Shown here piece after piece: positions 12,307 to 21,469 of a stretch of DNA of 64,000 nt (position 1 is its first letter; the number at the start of each line of letters is the position of its first letter). Below the pieces are notes generated by a model. The model was not told where the DNA came from, made no database searches, and worked only from the letters and a program-made list of their open reading frames with translations. This DNA comes from Acinetobacter bouvetii DSM 14964 = CIP 107468 (GTDB lineage: Bacteria > Pseudomonadota > Gammaproteobacteria > Pseudomonadales > Moraxellaceae), in the NCBI RefSeq assembly GCF_000368865.1, contig NZ_KB849727.1:1-64000 (forward strand). Reading direction: 5' to 3'. The translations under genes and the position numbers were made by a program.

Positions 12307-13401
12307 ATGGCTGGCAATAGTATAGGGCAATTATTCCGTGTGACGACCTGCGGCGAATCACATGGCGCAGGATTAATGGCCATTGTGGACGGTGTTCCGC
12401 CAGGCCTCGCGCTGTCTGCAGAAGATTTGCAAAAAGATTTGGACCGCCGCAAGCCAGGCACATCTAAATTTGCAACCCAACGCAAAGAGCCGGATGAGGT
12501 AGAAATCATTTCAGGTATTTTTGAAGGTAAAACAACGGGTACATCTATTGGCCTGCTGATCCGCAATACCGATCAAAAATCTAAAGATTACGGCAATATT
12601 GCTCATACTTTCCGCCCCGGCCATGCCGATTATACGTATACGCAAAAGTACGGCTTCCGTGATTACCGGGGCGGCGGACGTTCTAGCGCACGTGAAACTG
12701 CGATGCGTGTTGCTGCTGGCGCAATTGCGAAGAAATGTCTATTTGAAAAATTCGGCATTGAAATCCGCGGGCATGTGACTCAAATCGGTACTGAAAAAGC
12801 TGAAAAACTGGATTGGAATGAAGTTCCGAATAATCCATTTTTCTGCGGTGATGCAGATGCTGTGCCTCGTTTTGAAGCCTTGGTCACTTCACTTCGTGAA
12901 CAAGGCACCAGCTGCGGTGCAAAATTAGAAATTATTGCATCGAAAGTGCCTGTAGGCTGGGGTGAACCTGTATTTGACCGTTTAGATGCAGACATTGCAC
13001 ATGCCATGATGTCCATCAATGCGGTAAAAGGTGTAGAAATCGGTGACGGTTTTGGCGTTGCCGAGCAGTTTGGCCACGAAACACGTGATGAGTTGACGAC
13101 GGATGGATTTCTTGCGAACCATGCGGGCGGCATATTGGGCGGAATTTCGAGCGGTCAGGACATTCGTGTTGCCATAGCATTGAAGCCGACAGCTTCAATT
13201 ACCACGCCAGGTAAAACCATCACGATCAATCGTGAAAATGCCGATGTGCTGACCAAAGGCCGCCATGATCCTTGTGTTGGCGTGCGAGCCACACCTATTG
13301 CAGAAGCTATGCTGGCCATAGTGCTGATGGATCACTTCATGCGCCATCGCGCGCAAAATGCTGATGTGATTGCGCCATTTGCGCCGATTGAGCCCAACTG
13401 A
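12307..13401 (+). CDS. aroC: Chorismate synthase
   Basis: A 364-residue chorismate synthase, converting EPSP to chorismate with reduced FMN, the last step of the shikimate pathway. Signatures: [18 protein letters not shown] near the N-terminus, the [15 protein letters not shown] and [11 protein letters not shown] segments, and the C-terminal [11 protein letters not shown]. Length is normal. It is co-transcribed with prmB and followed by a strong terminator. Its product also feeds the EntC enzyme encoded at 38.4 kb. Confidence 0.97.
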   Translation: MAGNSIGQLFRVTTCGESHGAGLMAIVDGVPPGLALSAEDLQKDLDRRKPGTSKFATQRKEPDEVEIISGIFEGKTTGTSIGLLIRNTDQKSKDYGNIAHTFRPGHADYTYTQKYGFRDYRGGGRSSARETAMRVAAGAIAKKCLFEKFGIEIRGHVTQIGTEKAEKLDWNEVPNNPFFCGDADAVPRFEALVTSLREQGTSCGAKLEIIASKVPVGWGEPVFDRLDADIAHAMMSINAVKGVEIGDGFGVAEQFGHETRDELTTDGFLANHAGGILGGISSGQDIRVAIALKPTASITTPGKTITINRENADVLTKGRHDPCVGVRATPIAEAMLAIVLMDHFMRHRAQNADVIAPFAPIEPN

Positions 13402-13418
13402 TTATCATTTTGATGCTA

Positions 13419-13449
13419 AAAAGGCCAGACAATTGTCTGGCCTTTTATT
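13419..13449 (+). terminator. terminator after aroC
   Basis: AAAAGGCCAGACAATTGTCTGGCCTTTTA forms a near-perfect symmetric hairpin followed by T-rich sequence. It ends the prmB-aroC operon. Confidence 0.9.
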
Positions 13450-13510
13450 TTAAAGAGACGCATGATGCGCTATAAAAGAACAATACATTAGAAAAAATTG
13501 CAGTAGAAAT

Positions 13511-14056
13511 ATGATAAAGCCGAATTTTAGACTGGCGCACGTGGATGACTTGGCTTACCTGACTGAAATGATAAATCAGGCATACCGCAGCAATACGGGC
13601 CAAAGCTGGACCAATGAAGCTGCTATTGTAGATGGTTTGCGGATAAGCCAGGCACAATTGCAGGAAAGCATGAGGCAGCCTAATTTTGAGATTTGGGTAT
13701 TAGAGGGAAAGCTACAGAATCCATTGCGCATATTGGGATGCATAGGATTAACAAAAAATTTAAATTCTCTTGAAATCGGCAGTTTTTGTGTAGATCCATT
13801 TTTGCAGAATATGGGGCTAGGCAAGGCGCTGTTGAATTTTGCAGAGCGTTACGTTGAGCAGAATTATTCTGAAATTAAAGTGCTGGACATGCATGTATTG
13901 AATGTCAGATCTGAGCTTATTGCCTTTTATGAGCGGTGCGGTTATACGAGAACATTGAATATTGAAAATTATCCGATAGATGCCAATGTAGGCGTGCCGC
14001 TTGTCGATTTGCACTTAGTGCATTTACAGAAAAAAATAGGCAGCCTGACGGCTTAG
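13511..14056 (+). CDS. GNAT family N-acetyltransferase
   Basis: A 181-residue acetyltransferase. The acetyl-CoA loop is QNMGLGKALLNFAERY, preceded by the strand EIGSFCVDP; ELIAFYERCGYTRT is the usual C-terminal Tyr motif. The N-terminal part (AHVDDLAYLTEMINQAYR) matches the GNAT helix alpha1. The substrate is unknown. It is a single gene 110 nt behind aroC with its own upstream region and no strong ribosome site. The antisense frames 13445-13657 and 13576-13824 are shadows. Confidence 0.82.
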   Translation: MIKPNFRLAHVDDLAYLTEMINQAYRSNTGQSWTNEAAIVDGLRISQAQLQESMRQPNFEIWVLEGKLQNPLRILGCIGLTKNLNSLEIGSFCVDPFLQNMGLGKALLNFAERYVEQNYSEIKVLDMHVLNVRSELIAFYERCGYTRTLNIENYPIDANVGVPLVDLHLVHLQKKIGSLTA

Positions 14057-14171
14057 CAGTGTGAAGGATGGAATAAATAATTTTCATTGAGTAGAAAAGG
14101 CGCATTAACTAATGCGCCAAAGGAACATTTAAAAAATTTGCGAGCGTTTTTAAGTGCAGAAAGGTTTTGCC

Positions 14172-14696
14172 TCAATATGCGCGAAGGAATAAGCGGTAAG
14201 CTTTTGATGGAGTGCCATTACTCAGCATAGCATGTGAAATGTCTCCTTGATTCGAGCTGAGCAGCACCTGAATATCTTTTGCATTTCTAAAGCGGGTCAA
14301 AAGGCTTGATGGCACATGCACGGTATTTGATGAATCAATGACATTCGAATTTTCTAACTGACGGTATGATGCAGCGCCGATGGTGCTGTAAGAGTATTTT
14401 TTACCATCAACAACAAACGTAAATTCGTTTAACTCTATTTGGTTCGGGCTGTAAATGTGAATGGAAAGATCGTTTGCGCCTTGGCGTTTAGTCCAATCAA
14501 TTGCGAGTTCCGGACAGCCGGGAATATTTTCACAAAGCAGCGGGCCACGTGTTGTCGTACGCGTCACAGCTTTAGAGTTTTCAACAGCTTTAACTCCTTG
14601 CGCGATGGATGCTGGCGTTGAGCCTGATTTAGACGGCACAACAATACAGCCTGACAGCAATGCTGTGAGGCAGGCAATAAGCAGACAGTTTTTCAT
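14172..14696 (-). CDS. Putative lipoprotein
   Basis: A 174-residue predicted outer- or inner-membrane lipoprotein. The N-terminus MKNCLLIACLTALLSGC has a canonical lipobox (LLSGC) with the acylated Cys at 17. The mature part contains ENIPGCPELAIDWTKR with another Cys pair and a beta-rich C-terminal half (EFTFVVDGKKYSYSTIG). I do not recognise a named family. It stands alone with a 250-nt AT-rich upstream region in which I see no other gene. Confidence 0.75.
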   Translation of the reverse strand: MKNCLLIACLTALLSGCIVVPSKSGSTPASIAQGVKAVENSKAVTRTTTRGPLLCENIPGCPELAIDWTKRQGANDLSIHIYSPNQIELNEFTFVVDGKKYSYSTIGAASYRQLENSNVIDSSNTVHVPSSLLTRFRNAKDIQVLLSSNQGDISHAMLSNGTPSKAYRLFLRAY

Positions 14697-14946
14697 TTTT
14701 AATCCTATAAAACTTTATTTTTATTAAGCTGTATTTATTTTGCTGGCTATAATCACATATAAATAATAAAAAGTAAAATTAATCACATTATTGGATATGC
14801 ATTTGATAGATATATTTTTAAGTATTTGTTTTAATTCATCTTAATTCAATTGCGTGCTGTCAAATTGTCATTTTGATGCACTGTAGGGCAGCAAAAAATT
14901 CAGAATGATTACTGTGCATACCCGTCAAACGTATGATTTTGCATGC

Positions 14947-15723
14947 TTAAGGCAAATTTAGCTTCTTTATCTTATCTAAAAGCCGGTTCTTTGCTTGATC
15001 AATCATCACTGCGTTGGTCGCCGGTGATAATTCGGCCGCCGTTTTTTCACCTAAAAAGTATTTAATGCGTTCAGCATTGGCGCCAGAAGGATGCGGAAAA
15101 CCGTCCAAAATTTGTTCTTCACGTAAATAGCCTAAGTTTGATAAAGCATAAAGCACTTCAACTGCACTGGAACCGAAAGGGATATAGATGGCGTTAGGCA
15201 ATTGTGCAATTTCAGGCAAGAAGTACGTTTTTATATGCTGGTTTAAAAAGTCATTCTTCAGCATATTGGGATTGGCGCCAGTATAATTTTTACCTTTGAC
15301 GAGAATGCATTGATGCAGCACAGAAGTCATATGAACCAAAGACTGCTGTTCATTAAATAAAAGTTCCGTTCCTGAAATGCCAAGCACCTGCGGCAGGTCA
15401 ATAGAATCTAAGATTTTAACTAAATTTTTGCGCATAGGCCCGCTGAAAGCGCTGGCGGCTTTTGCCAGCTTGAGAATCTCATCTGTATCTAATCCTTGCT
15501 TGAGGGCATCTTGCGCCGTTTGCAAAGCATTGCGCCATTGCAGCTGACCTGGGCAGATGCCGACCAGTACAATTTTTGCCTCAGTATTGATTGCATCAAA
15601 AGGAGCATAATAACTGTCCAAATTTCCAGATGTTCCAAGGTGCAATATGGATGAGTGTGTCAATTCATCAATGGAATGCTGCAAAATTTTATCTGAAAAA
15701 TCCTTGAAACTGTAAGCGTGCAT
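14947..15723 (-). CDS. Uracil-DNA-glycosylase-superfamily-like protein
   Basis: A 258-residue protein with the architecture of the uracil-DNA glycosylase superfamily. An early motif, KIVLVGICPGQLQWRNAL, is in the place of the GEAPG-type motif A. A late motif, GFPHPSGANAERIKYF, contains the conserved HPS/T of motif B. The region between (IYIPFGSSAVEVLYAL) fits the family core. It may be a non-canonical or DNA-repair-related member; an Asp/Asn that would activate water cannot be assigned with confidence. The ATG start faces the riboswitch-controlled gene on the other strand. Confidence 0.65.
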   Translation of the reverse strand: MHAYSFKDFSDKILQHSIDELTHSSILHLGTSGNLDSYYAPFDAINTEAKIVLVGICPGQLQWRNALQTAQDALKQGLDTDEILKLAKAASAFSGPMRKNLVKILDSIDLPQVLGISGTELLFNEQQSLVHMTSVLHQCILVKGKNYTGANPNMLKNDFLNQHIKTYFLPEIAQLPNAIYIPFGSSAVEVLYALSNLGYLREEQILDGFPHPSGANAERIKYFLGEKTAAELSPATNAVMIDQAKNRLLDKIKKLNLP

Positions 15724-15856
15724 TGTCTGGATAGCTGTTAAAAGCGGAGAAACTCAATTCTATACTTTATCAGTGCTGCTGGAAAAGCTGAACATTACAT
15801 TTTGGACTGCGGGCTGAAATATGAAATTAAAAAAAATTGCTTGGATCTGGTATAAA

Positions 15857-15882
15857 AATTGCTCATATTATAGAGAGCAATT
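15857..15882 (+). promoter_or_regulatory. Stem-loop/promoter region ahead of the glycine riboswitch
   Basis: AATTGCTC and GAGCAATT form an 8-bp inverted repeat. The loop holds TATTAT, a plausible -10 box, with TTGGAT about 19 nt upstream as a weak -35. It may be the promoter of the riboswitch transcript. Spacing is not ideal, so the call is tentative. Confidence 0.35.
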
Positions 15883-16069
15883 ATTGCAGGAGAGAAGCGC
15901 TCAATGCGCTCGCCGAAGGAGCAAAGCCTCAGGAAACTCTCAGGCAAAAGGACTGCAATAATTGAAAAAATCTGGAGAGAAGCATTTAAAAGAGAATGCT
16001 CACCGAAGGAGGAAGATGAATCTGAAATCATTCAGCTTCATTGAAGCTCTCAGGTACCCAAACAGATGA
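15883..16069 (+). promoter_or_regulatory. Tandem glycine riboswitch (two aptamers)
   Basis: Two successive copies of the glycine aptamer signature are visible. Aptamer I (about 15885-15960) has GGAGAGA, CGCCGAAGGAGCAA, AAACTCTCAGGCAAAAGGAC and a closing stem GCAG/CTGC. A short A-rich linker follows. Aptamer II (about 15972-16067) has TGGAGAGA, CACCGAAGGAGGAAG, GAAGCTCTCAGG and ACAGATG. This tandem design is the classical gcvT-type glycine riboswitch. The start codon of the downstream D-amino-acid-dehydrogenase-like gene lies about 45 nt beyond, and no clear terminator hairpin is seen between, so translational control is as likely as attenuation. Confidence 0.92.
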
Positions 16070-16111
16070 GGCGCAATGATTTGAAATGCTTTTGCATTTT
16101 AAGGAGTGCCT

Positions 16112-17356
16112 ATGTGCCGTATAGCAGTGATTGGTGCGGGAATTACCGGTGTTACAACAGCCTATGAGCTTAGCCTTTTGGGTTATCATGTTACTGTAAT
16201 AGATAAGCATTTGTATCCGGCAATGGAGACATCATTTGCCAATGGCGGACAGCTGTCTGCATGCAATGCAGAAGTTTGGAATCAAAAGGCAACGGTGCTT
16301 AAAGGCATTAAATGGATGTCGGAAAAGTCTGCACCCTTGCTTTTGAACCCCAGTTTCAGTGTGCATAAATATGCATGGCTGATGGAATTTTTAGGCAATA
16401 TCAAGCACTATAAAGAAAACACTCAAGAAACAGTCAGGATGGCGTTATTGGCCCGGCAGCGGCTGTTTGAAATTGCAGAAAAAGAAAGTATCGATTTTAA
16501 TTTGGAAAAACGCGGGATTTTGCATTTTTACTATACTAAAGCAGATTATGAAACTGCAATTAGGGTTAATACACTGCTATGTGAAGGCGGTTTGGAACGC
16601 TATGCAGTAAGCCATGATGAAATTAAATCAATTGAGCCAAGTTTAACGGGAAATTATTACGGCGGATTCTATTGTCCAGGAGATGCAACTGGCGATATTC
16701 ACAAATTTACGGCTGGCTTGGCGCGGGTCACACAGCAAAATGGTGTGGAATATTTATTTGGTCAGGAAGTCATATCCATTCAGCATTATGAGCAAGGGAT
16801 CAGTATTCAGCTTAAAGCCAGCGATGAAAATATGGATGCAGATGCAGGCATCATTGAAGTATTGAATGCTGACGCTGTCGTGGTATGCGGCGGTGTGGGC
16901 AGTTATCAGCTAGCGGACATGCTGGGTGACCGTGTAAATATTTACCCTGTTAAGGGATATTCGATTACTGTTGAGCTGCGGGATGAATACAGTCAAAAAT
17001 ATGCGCCGTGGGTGAGTTTGCTGGATGAAAGCGCCAAAATTGTCACTTCGCGATTAGGTTCTGACCGTTTGCGTGTTGCAGGAACGGCAGAATTTAATGG
17101 CTACAACCGTGATATCCGCTCTGACCGGATACAGCCCTTGGTCGATTGGGTGAACCGCAACTTCAATTTATCCACTGAATTTTCTGTACCGTGGGCAGGG
17201 CTGCGCCCGATGATGCCAAATATGATGCCCATCGTAAATCGCGGTAAGCGCGAACGTGTTTTTTACAATACGGGACATGGGCATTTAGGTTGGACGCTGT
17301 CAGCGGCAACAGCGGCTATGATTAGCCAACAGGTTGCTCAAGCACACCGTATATAA
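16112..17356 (+). CDS. dadA: FAD-dependent D-amino acid dehydrogenase (DadA-like)
   Basis: A 414-residue DAO-family flavoenzyme. The N-terminal Rossmann motif is IAVIGAGITGVTTAYEL, followed by VTVIDKH (acidic end of beta2). FANGGQLSACNAEVWNQ is typical of DadA, and GHGHLGWTLSAATAAMI is the C-terminal FAD contact. Members oxidise D-amino acids to 2-oxo acids and pass electrons to the respiratory chain at the membrane. An ATG with AAGGAG 5 nt upstream gives this start; a GTG 6 nt earlier is less likely. The gene follows a tandem glycine riboswitch, so glycine or a related amine may be a physiological substrate; that is inference. The symbol marks family similarity, not proven orthology. Confidence 0.8.
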   Translation: MCRIAVIGAGITGVTTAYELSLLGYHVTVIDKHLYPAMETSFANGGQLSACNAEVWNQKATVLKGIKWMSEKSAPLLLNPSFSVHKYAWLMEFLGNIKHYKENTQETVRMALLARQRLFEIAEKESIDFNLEKRGILHFYYTKADYETAIRVNTLLCEGGLERYAVSHDEIKSIEPSLTGNYYGGFYCPGDATGDIHKFTAGLARVTQQNGVEYLFGQEVISIQHYEQGISIQLKASDENMDADAGIIEVLNADAVVVCGGVGSYQLADMLGDRVNIYPVKGYSITVELRDEYSQKYAPWVSLLDESAKIVTSRLGSDRLRVAGTAEFNGYNRDIRSDRIQPLVDWVNRNFNLSTEFSVPWAGLRPMMPNMMPIVNRGKRERVFYNTGHGHLGWTLSAATAAMISQQVAQAHRI

Positions 17357-17428
17357 AAGATAATTGAGCAGTACGTAAATAATTTTAGAGAGGATAATGA
17401 AGGCGCATGAAAATGCGCCTTCTGAATA

Positions 17429-18292
17429 TTATTTGAAAGTTACTTGATCTTTTTTCCAAGAATCTGGGAGCCACTTATTGATGTAGTCAACATTTCCCAC
17501 TTTTAAATTAATCCCGCCATTGTGCCATTTTTTCAAGATGGCAATGTATTGAGATGGCAGTGTTGCTTGTTCAGGTTGTTCTTTATATTCAATGTAGACA
17601 CTATTGTCCTCGCCAAACCATTTACCATTTGGCGTTGGATTTGTTGCCTTAGGGACAAATTGTCCATCTTGTTTTTTGCCGTCATATTTGCTGAAATCAT
17701 GAGTTCCTTTATGCATCACGTATTTTAAAGGAAAGGTATTGGGTTGATTTAATAGATGAGGCACCTCTTGGCTTGGGTATTGTTTCACTTCTGTATGCTG
17801 TGACGCGCCTACATATTCAACTTTCTTATTTTTGATATAAAGTAGTGCATGTTCCCATTCATGTTTGTGCCCAAATGTAGGGGTAATAATGCCTACATCT
17901 TTTACAGCATACATGCCAAAAATCCGGACTATATACTGATTGCCATTTTTTTCAGTTTTATATTCTTTAACAATAACTTTAGCTCTATCTAATTGATCGT
18001 TGTATGCGCATTTACTATCATAAGGTTTTTCATTTGGCATACCGGGATTTGGCTGTAATTGTCCGGAAATTGTAGCAACTGGACTGGAAAGTAGGCAGCC
18101 ATCATTTCCAAAACCAAAAACGACTTTGGCATTAAGTTGGCCAAAGTTAAAAGGTTGGGGCAGTGATTCAGGAGAAACAGTCGCACATGCAGGCTGGCTG
18201 CTATTTTCTACACATGTAGCAGGCTGCTATGCTTGAGTTTGGGAAGAGATTGCTGCAATGCAAAGTGAACCGAAAAGTAATTTAATATTCAT
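17429..18292 (-). pseudogene. Nep1-like (NPP1) protein gene with an in-frame amber stop
   Basis: The frame from the ATG at 18292 encodes a signal peptide (MNIKLLFGSLCIAAISSQTQA), then TAG at 18227-18229, and then 265 uninterrupted codons in the same frame to 17429. The downstream part carries the NLP signature as GHKHEWEH (family GHRHDWE) preceded by IFGMYAVKDV, and the Cys-containing stretch before it. NLP/NPP1 proteins are secreted, membrane-damaging proteins of plant-associated microbes and others. The codon follows the signal peptide directly; a CAG-to-TAG change would explain it. No start codon lies between the stop and the ATG at 18040, which would miss about 84 residues including the signal. 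Family identification rests on the heptapeptide motif and is fairly secure. Confidence 0.75.
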
Positions 18293-18406
18293 TGTTTACC
18301 CCTTATAAATTCTATGAAAACTATAAAGGGCTAAAAAAAGGTTTAGAATACCTAATAATAAGTATTTGAAGATTAAGAGCTGAAATTCATGAATTCAGCA
18401 AAAACA

Positions 18407-19054
18407 TCAATCATATAAACGGTAAACACCCGCAAAACGTTCACAGCCTTTTTGCACAGTTTTAACTGAAAGAATCGCTTTGCTGTAGTTAAACTGATAT
18501 TTGCAATCATGCTCGTTGTCAGTGACTTCAGTTTTTTGATTTGGCGTGGTATAGGCTAAAAAGGCGATGCTTTGAGCATCTAAGCGGTTGTTTGGGTTGC
18601 GGTAGGCCACAGCTTCAATTTTAATGCGGTCCTTGCTGAGCTGATGGACTTTCATATGCACCTGCTGCTGTGCAAAGGCGCCGCGTTCAAATTTTAAGTA
18701 GTGCTGAGTCAGGCTTTGATTTAATGATACAAAAATATTCAGGTCATCTGCGCGCAAATCAATTTGCTGCTTAATGCAGTCAATACTTTTACATTGCTTT
18801 AACCGCTGGACCCACATCAGCTGAGTATCTTTGATAATGCGGGCAGGCGCATCGGTAACCAGGAGTGAGGTTAGGTAGAGGTTATCCAGATGATCACGCT
18901 GTTTAGAAAAAGCTGCTGAACACACTTTTTGCAAAGAGTGGCCGGGGACAGAGCAGTCTATTGCTTCTGCATGGATAGGGCTTGAGAAAAAAAAGCCAAT
19001 ACTTAAGCCAATTGTAATGGTTTTGATGATATTTATATCAGATTTCAACAGCAT
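18407..19054 (-). CDS. LprI/DUF1311-like exported protein
   Basis: A 215-residue protein with an N-terminal hydrophobic signal (IITKTI...SIGFFFSSPIHAEA region, residues about 8-30). The mature N-terminal half matches LprI/DUF1311: IDCSVPGHSLQKVCS, AFSKQRDHLDNLY, QLMWVQRLKQCKSIDCIKQQ, the Cys-paired helical domain with W-x-x-R. The C-terminal half (residues 125-215) is beta-rich with a CKYQFNY and GCERFAGVY pair and is not recognised. It is divergent from ispF. Family function is uncertain; lysozyme inhibition is known for some members only. Confidence 0.65.
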   Translation of the reverse strand: MLLKSDINIIKTITIGLSIGFFFSSPIHAEAIDCSVPGHSLQKVCSAAFSKQRDHLDNLYLTSLLVTDAPARIIKDTQLMWVQRLKQCKSIDCIKQQIDLRADDLNIFVSLNQSLTQHYLKFERGAFAQQQVHMKVHQLSKDRIKIEAVAYRNPNNRLDAQSIAFLAYTTPNQKTEVTDNEHDCKYQFNYSKAILSVKTVQKGCERFAGVYRLYD

Positions 19055-19154
19055 GATCGCTTATACTTTCACTACGTTGCGCTTGTACTAACTATAGCGA
19101 AATAGAAAGCGTGAATACAAGATTTCAATCGTTTATTTCTAAAGGAAGAATGCG

Positions 19155-19643
19155 ATGGCTGCACAAATTAGAATCGGTCAAGGGCTCGATGTCCATGCTT
19201 TTGAAGACGGTGAGTTCGTTACTCTCGCAGGGGTGCAAATCCCGCATACGCATGGCTTAAAAGCGCATTCAGATGGCGATGTGGTTTTGCATGCGCTGTG
19301 TGATGCCTTATTGGGCGCATTGGCGCTTGGTGATATTGGACAGCATTTTCCAGATACAGATCCAAATTTTAAAGGCGCTGACAGCAAGGCTTTGCTGAAG
19401 CATGTGTATCAGCTTATTTTAGATCGCGGCTACGTGCTGTCGAATGCGGATATAACTGTTGCCTGCGAACGCCCTAAATTGGCAAAGCATAATTTAGAAA
19501 TGCGCCAAAGCATTGCAGATGTGCTGAATGTGGATACGACGCAAATCAGTGTGAAAGCAACGACCACTGAAAAACTTGGGTTCACTGGCCGTCAGGAAGG
19601 CATTTTATCGATGGCAACCGTGCTGGTTGTTCACGCAAAATGA
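19155..19643 (+). CDS. ispF: 2-C-methyl-D-erythritol 2,4-cyclodiphosphate synthase
   Basis: A 162-residue IspF, the MEP-pathway enzyme forming the cyclodiphosphate and releasing CMP. Metal and catalytic motifs: GLDVHAFEDG (Asp and His ligands), HSDGDVVLHALCDALLGA, DIGQHFPDTD, and the C-terminal KATTTEKLGFTGR, which is the family CDP-binding signature. Length is normal. AAAGGAAG precedes the ATG. It overlaps the 3' end of the convergent phosphatase-like gene by 13 nt. Here it is not fused or adjacent to ispD. Confidence 0.97.
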   Translation: MAAQIRIGQGLDVHAFEDGEFVTLAGVQIPHTHGLKAHSDGDVVLHALCDALLGALALGDIGQHFPDTDPNFKGADSKALLKHVYQLILDRGYVLSNADITVACERPKLAKHNLEMRQSIADVLNVDTTQISVKATTTEKLGFTGRQEGILSMATVLVVHAK

Positions 19644-20155
19644 TTTGGATGAATTAAAGACTGCTGCAGCTCTTGAGTTGATTTACGGCCTTGCAGCTGA
19701 AGTGAAACAGCATGAATTAAGCCTGTCCATGTTTCATTCGGCTCCCAAATCTGGTGCATCAGCTCCTGTGCTGCGGGCATGTCTATATTCATATAGTATT
19801 GACGGTATAAATACATCAAGCTGCTGATACGGAAATTTTTTGAGCAGTGCACCCACACCATTTGTTCCTGCACAAGATGATCAATCATATCCAGTACCAG
19901 CAAACATTGATCATCTGACGGCGTATCCCAAAGAATGGGCACGTGAATATAGTTCAGGCCTAATTCCAGGCAAACACGGTCTTCGCTGTCTAAATGATTA
20001 CTGGCATCCGTCAAGGCAAGGTTGATGACGGTGGTTACGCCGTATTCTTTAATCAGCTGCAGCTGTTCCGCAGACGGCTGCCCAGAACTGAACAGGTGTT
20101 CGTGAACGAACTGGAAGTTTTCAATTTTGCTTAAACCGTTTTCAATCTCATTCAT
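19631..20155 (-). CDS. Dual-specificity-phosphatase-like protein with a CX4R loop
   Basis: A 174-residue protein of the tyrosine-phosphatase-like/DUF442 type: HLFSSGQPSAEQLQLI, GVTTVINLAL and a P-loop-like MVWVHCSKNFRISSLMYLY. The loop reads His-Cys then only four residues before Arg, where phosphatases have HCX5R. It may be a scaffold or a variant enzyme rather than a normal phosphatase; the substrate cannot be told. It is convergent with ispF (13-nt overlap). The ATG start has no outstanding ribosome site. Confidence 0.7.
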   Translation of the reverse strand: MNEIENGLSKIENFQFVHEHLFSSGQPSAEQLQLIKEYGVTTVINLALTDASNHLDSEDRVCLELGLNYIHVPILWDTPSDDQCLLVLDMIDHLVQEQMVWVHCSKNFRISSLMYLYRQYYMNIDMPAAQELMHQIWEPNETWTGLIHAVSLQLQGRKSTQELQQSLIHPNHFA

Positions 20156-20195
20156 GCTGTTATTTTTGCTTTCAAGTCATACATTCACTATAAAT

Positions 20196-20224
20196 TAAAA
20201 ACGCCATCTTGACGATGGCGTTTT
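20196..20224 (-). terminator. terminator after the DAHP synthase gene
   Basis: On the minus strand, AAACGCCATCGTCAAGATGGCGTTTTT gives a good hairpin with a T run. It lies 28 nt after the aro gene stop codon and also upstream of the phosphatase-like gene. Confidence 0.85.
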
Positions 20225-20251
20225 ACAGTTCTTTGCGTCTTTGCTTAGCCC

Positions 20252-21343
20252 TTAACGGTTTGGCAATACGCTTTTGAGCGCTTCATGCATTTCCAGCAAC
20301 GCGTGCTCAGTGGTTTCCCAATCAATACAGCCATCGGTTACAGATTTGCCGTATTCTAAGCTGCTCAGGTCAGCAGGAATGTCCTGACGTCCGCCTTTCA
20401 AGTGGCTTTCCACCATCAGTCCAACAATAGACTTATTGCCGTCTAGAATTTGCTCGGTAATATTTTTTAATACTAAAGGCTGCAGGTACGGGTCTTTGTT
20501 TGAGTTGGCATGGCTGGCATCAATCATGATTTTGCCGCTGACTTTGGCTTTGGCCAATGCCGCTTCTGCTTCCGCGACTGAACCTGCGTCATAGTTTGGC
20601 TTGCCGTTGCCGCCACGCAATACAACATGCGCATAAGGGTTGCCGCTGGTATGAATGACAGAAACTTGGCCTTGGTCATTTAAGCCAAGGAAGCTGTGGC
20701 CATGTTTTACAGACTGCATCGCATTGGTAGCAACGGTCAAACCGCCGTCTGTGCCATTTTTAAAGCCGACTGGTGAAGATAAGCCTGATGACATTTCACG
20801 GTGTGTTTGGCTCTCTGTGGTGCGCGCGCCAATTGCAGACCATGAAATTAAATCTTGATAATACTGCGGTGAGTTTGGATCAAGTGCTTCAGTTGCGCAA
20901 GGCAGGCCTTTTTCATTTAGTTCACGAAGCAGCTGGCGGCCAATGCGAAGACCTTTTTCAATATTGAAAGAGTCGTTCATATCCGGGTCATTAATCAAGC
21001 CTTTCCAGCCGACGGTGGTACGCGGCTTTTCAAAGTACACACGCATGACCACATAAATCGTATCTTTAATTTTTTCGCTTAATACTTTCAGGCGGTCAGC
21101 ATACTCATGCGCAGCAACGGTGTCGTGAATTGAGCAGGGGCCAATCACAATGAATAGGCGCTTGTCTTTGCCATCCAAAATATTGCGGACAGTTTCACGG
21201 CCTTTAAGAACGGTCTGATAAGCAGTTTCAGTCAAAGGTACTTCTTTTTTGAGTTCCGCTGGCGTTACAAGAGGCTGAATGCTTTTTACATTCACGTCAT
21301 CGATATCTGATTGAGTAATTGGGTTTGACTGTTGTGTATTCAT
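20252..21343 (-). CDS. 3-deoxy-7-phosphoheptulonate synthase, class I
   Basis: A class I DAHP synthase (363 residues from the ATG at 21343), condensing phosphoenolpyruvate and erythrose 4-phosphate at the head of the shikimate pathway. Motifs: FIVIGPCSIHD, YFEKPRTTVGWKGLINDP, SWSAIGARTTESQTHREM (a metal/substrate segment), and KIMIDASHANSNKD. Length matches AroF/AroG/AroH, but I cannot tell which feedback type (Phe, Tyr, Trp). A TTG eight codons upstream could extend it; the ATG is preferred. It is a single gene with its own terminator. Confidence 0.93.
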   Translation of the reverse strand: MNTQQSNPITQSDIDDVNVKSIQPLVTPAELKKEVPLTETAYQTVLKGRETVRNILDGKDKRLFIVIGPCSIHDTVAAHEYADRLKVLSEKIKDTIYVVMRVYFEKPRTTVGWKGLINDPDMNDSFNIEKGLRIGRQLLRELNEKGLPCATEALDPNSPQYYQDLISWSAIGARTTESQTHREMSSGLSSPVGFKNGTDGGLTVATNAMQSVKHGHSFLGLNDQGQVSVIHTSGNPYAHVVLRGGNGKPNYDAGSVAEAEAALAKAKVSGKIMIDASHANSNKDPYLQPLVLKNITEQILDGNKSIVGLMVESHLKGGRQDIPADLSSLEYGKSVTDGCIDWETTEHALLEMHEALKSVLPNR

Positions 21344-21469
21344 TGCCGTCACTGGTTGTTCATACAAAAGGTTGTTTCATGAGCCGAATATAACATGAAT
21401 GCACTGCTTCATTGTTATAAAAAAGATCAATATGTCGGTGAAAAAAAAGTGATGAATCGTAAAGATAAT

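Noticed and set aside
18227..18229. Recoding of TAG as an amino acid in the NLP gene
   Set aside because: No stem-loop or special context is seen, and pyrrolysine or suppressor systems are not known in this group. A simple nonsense mutation is the simpler reading.
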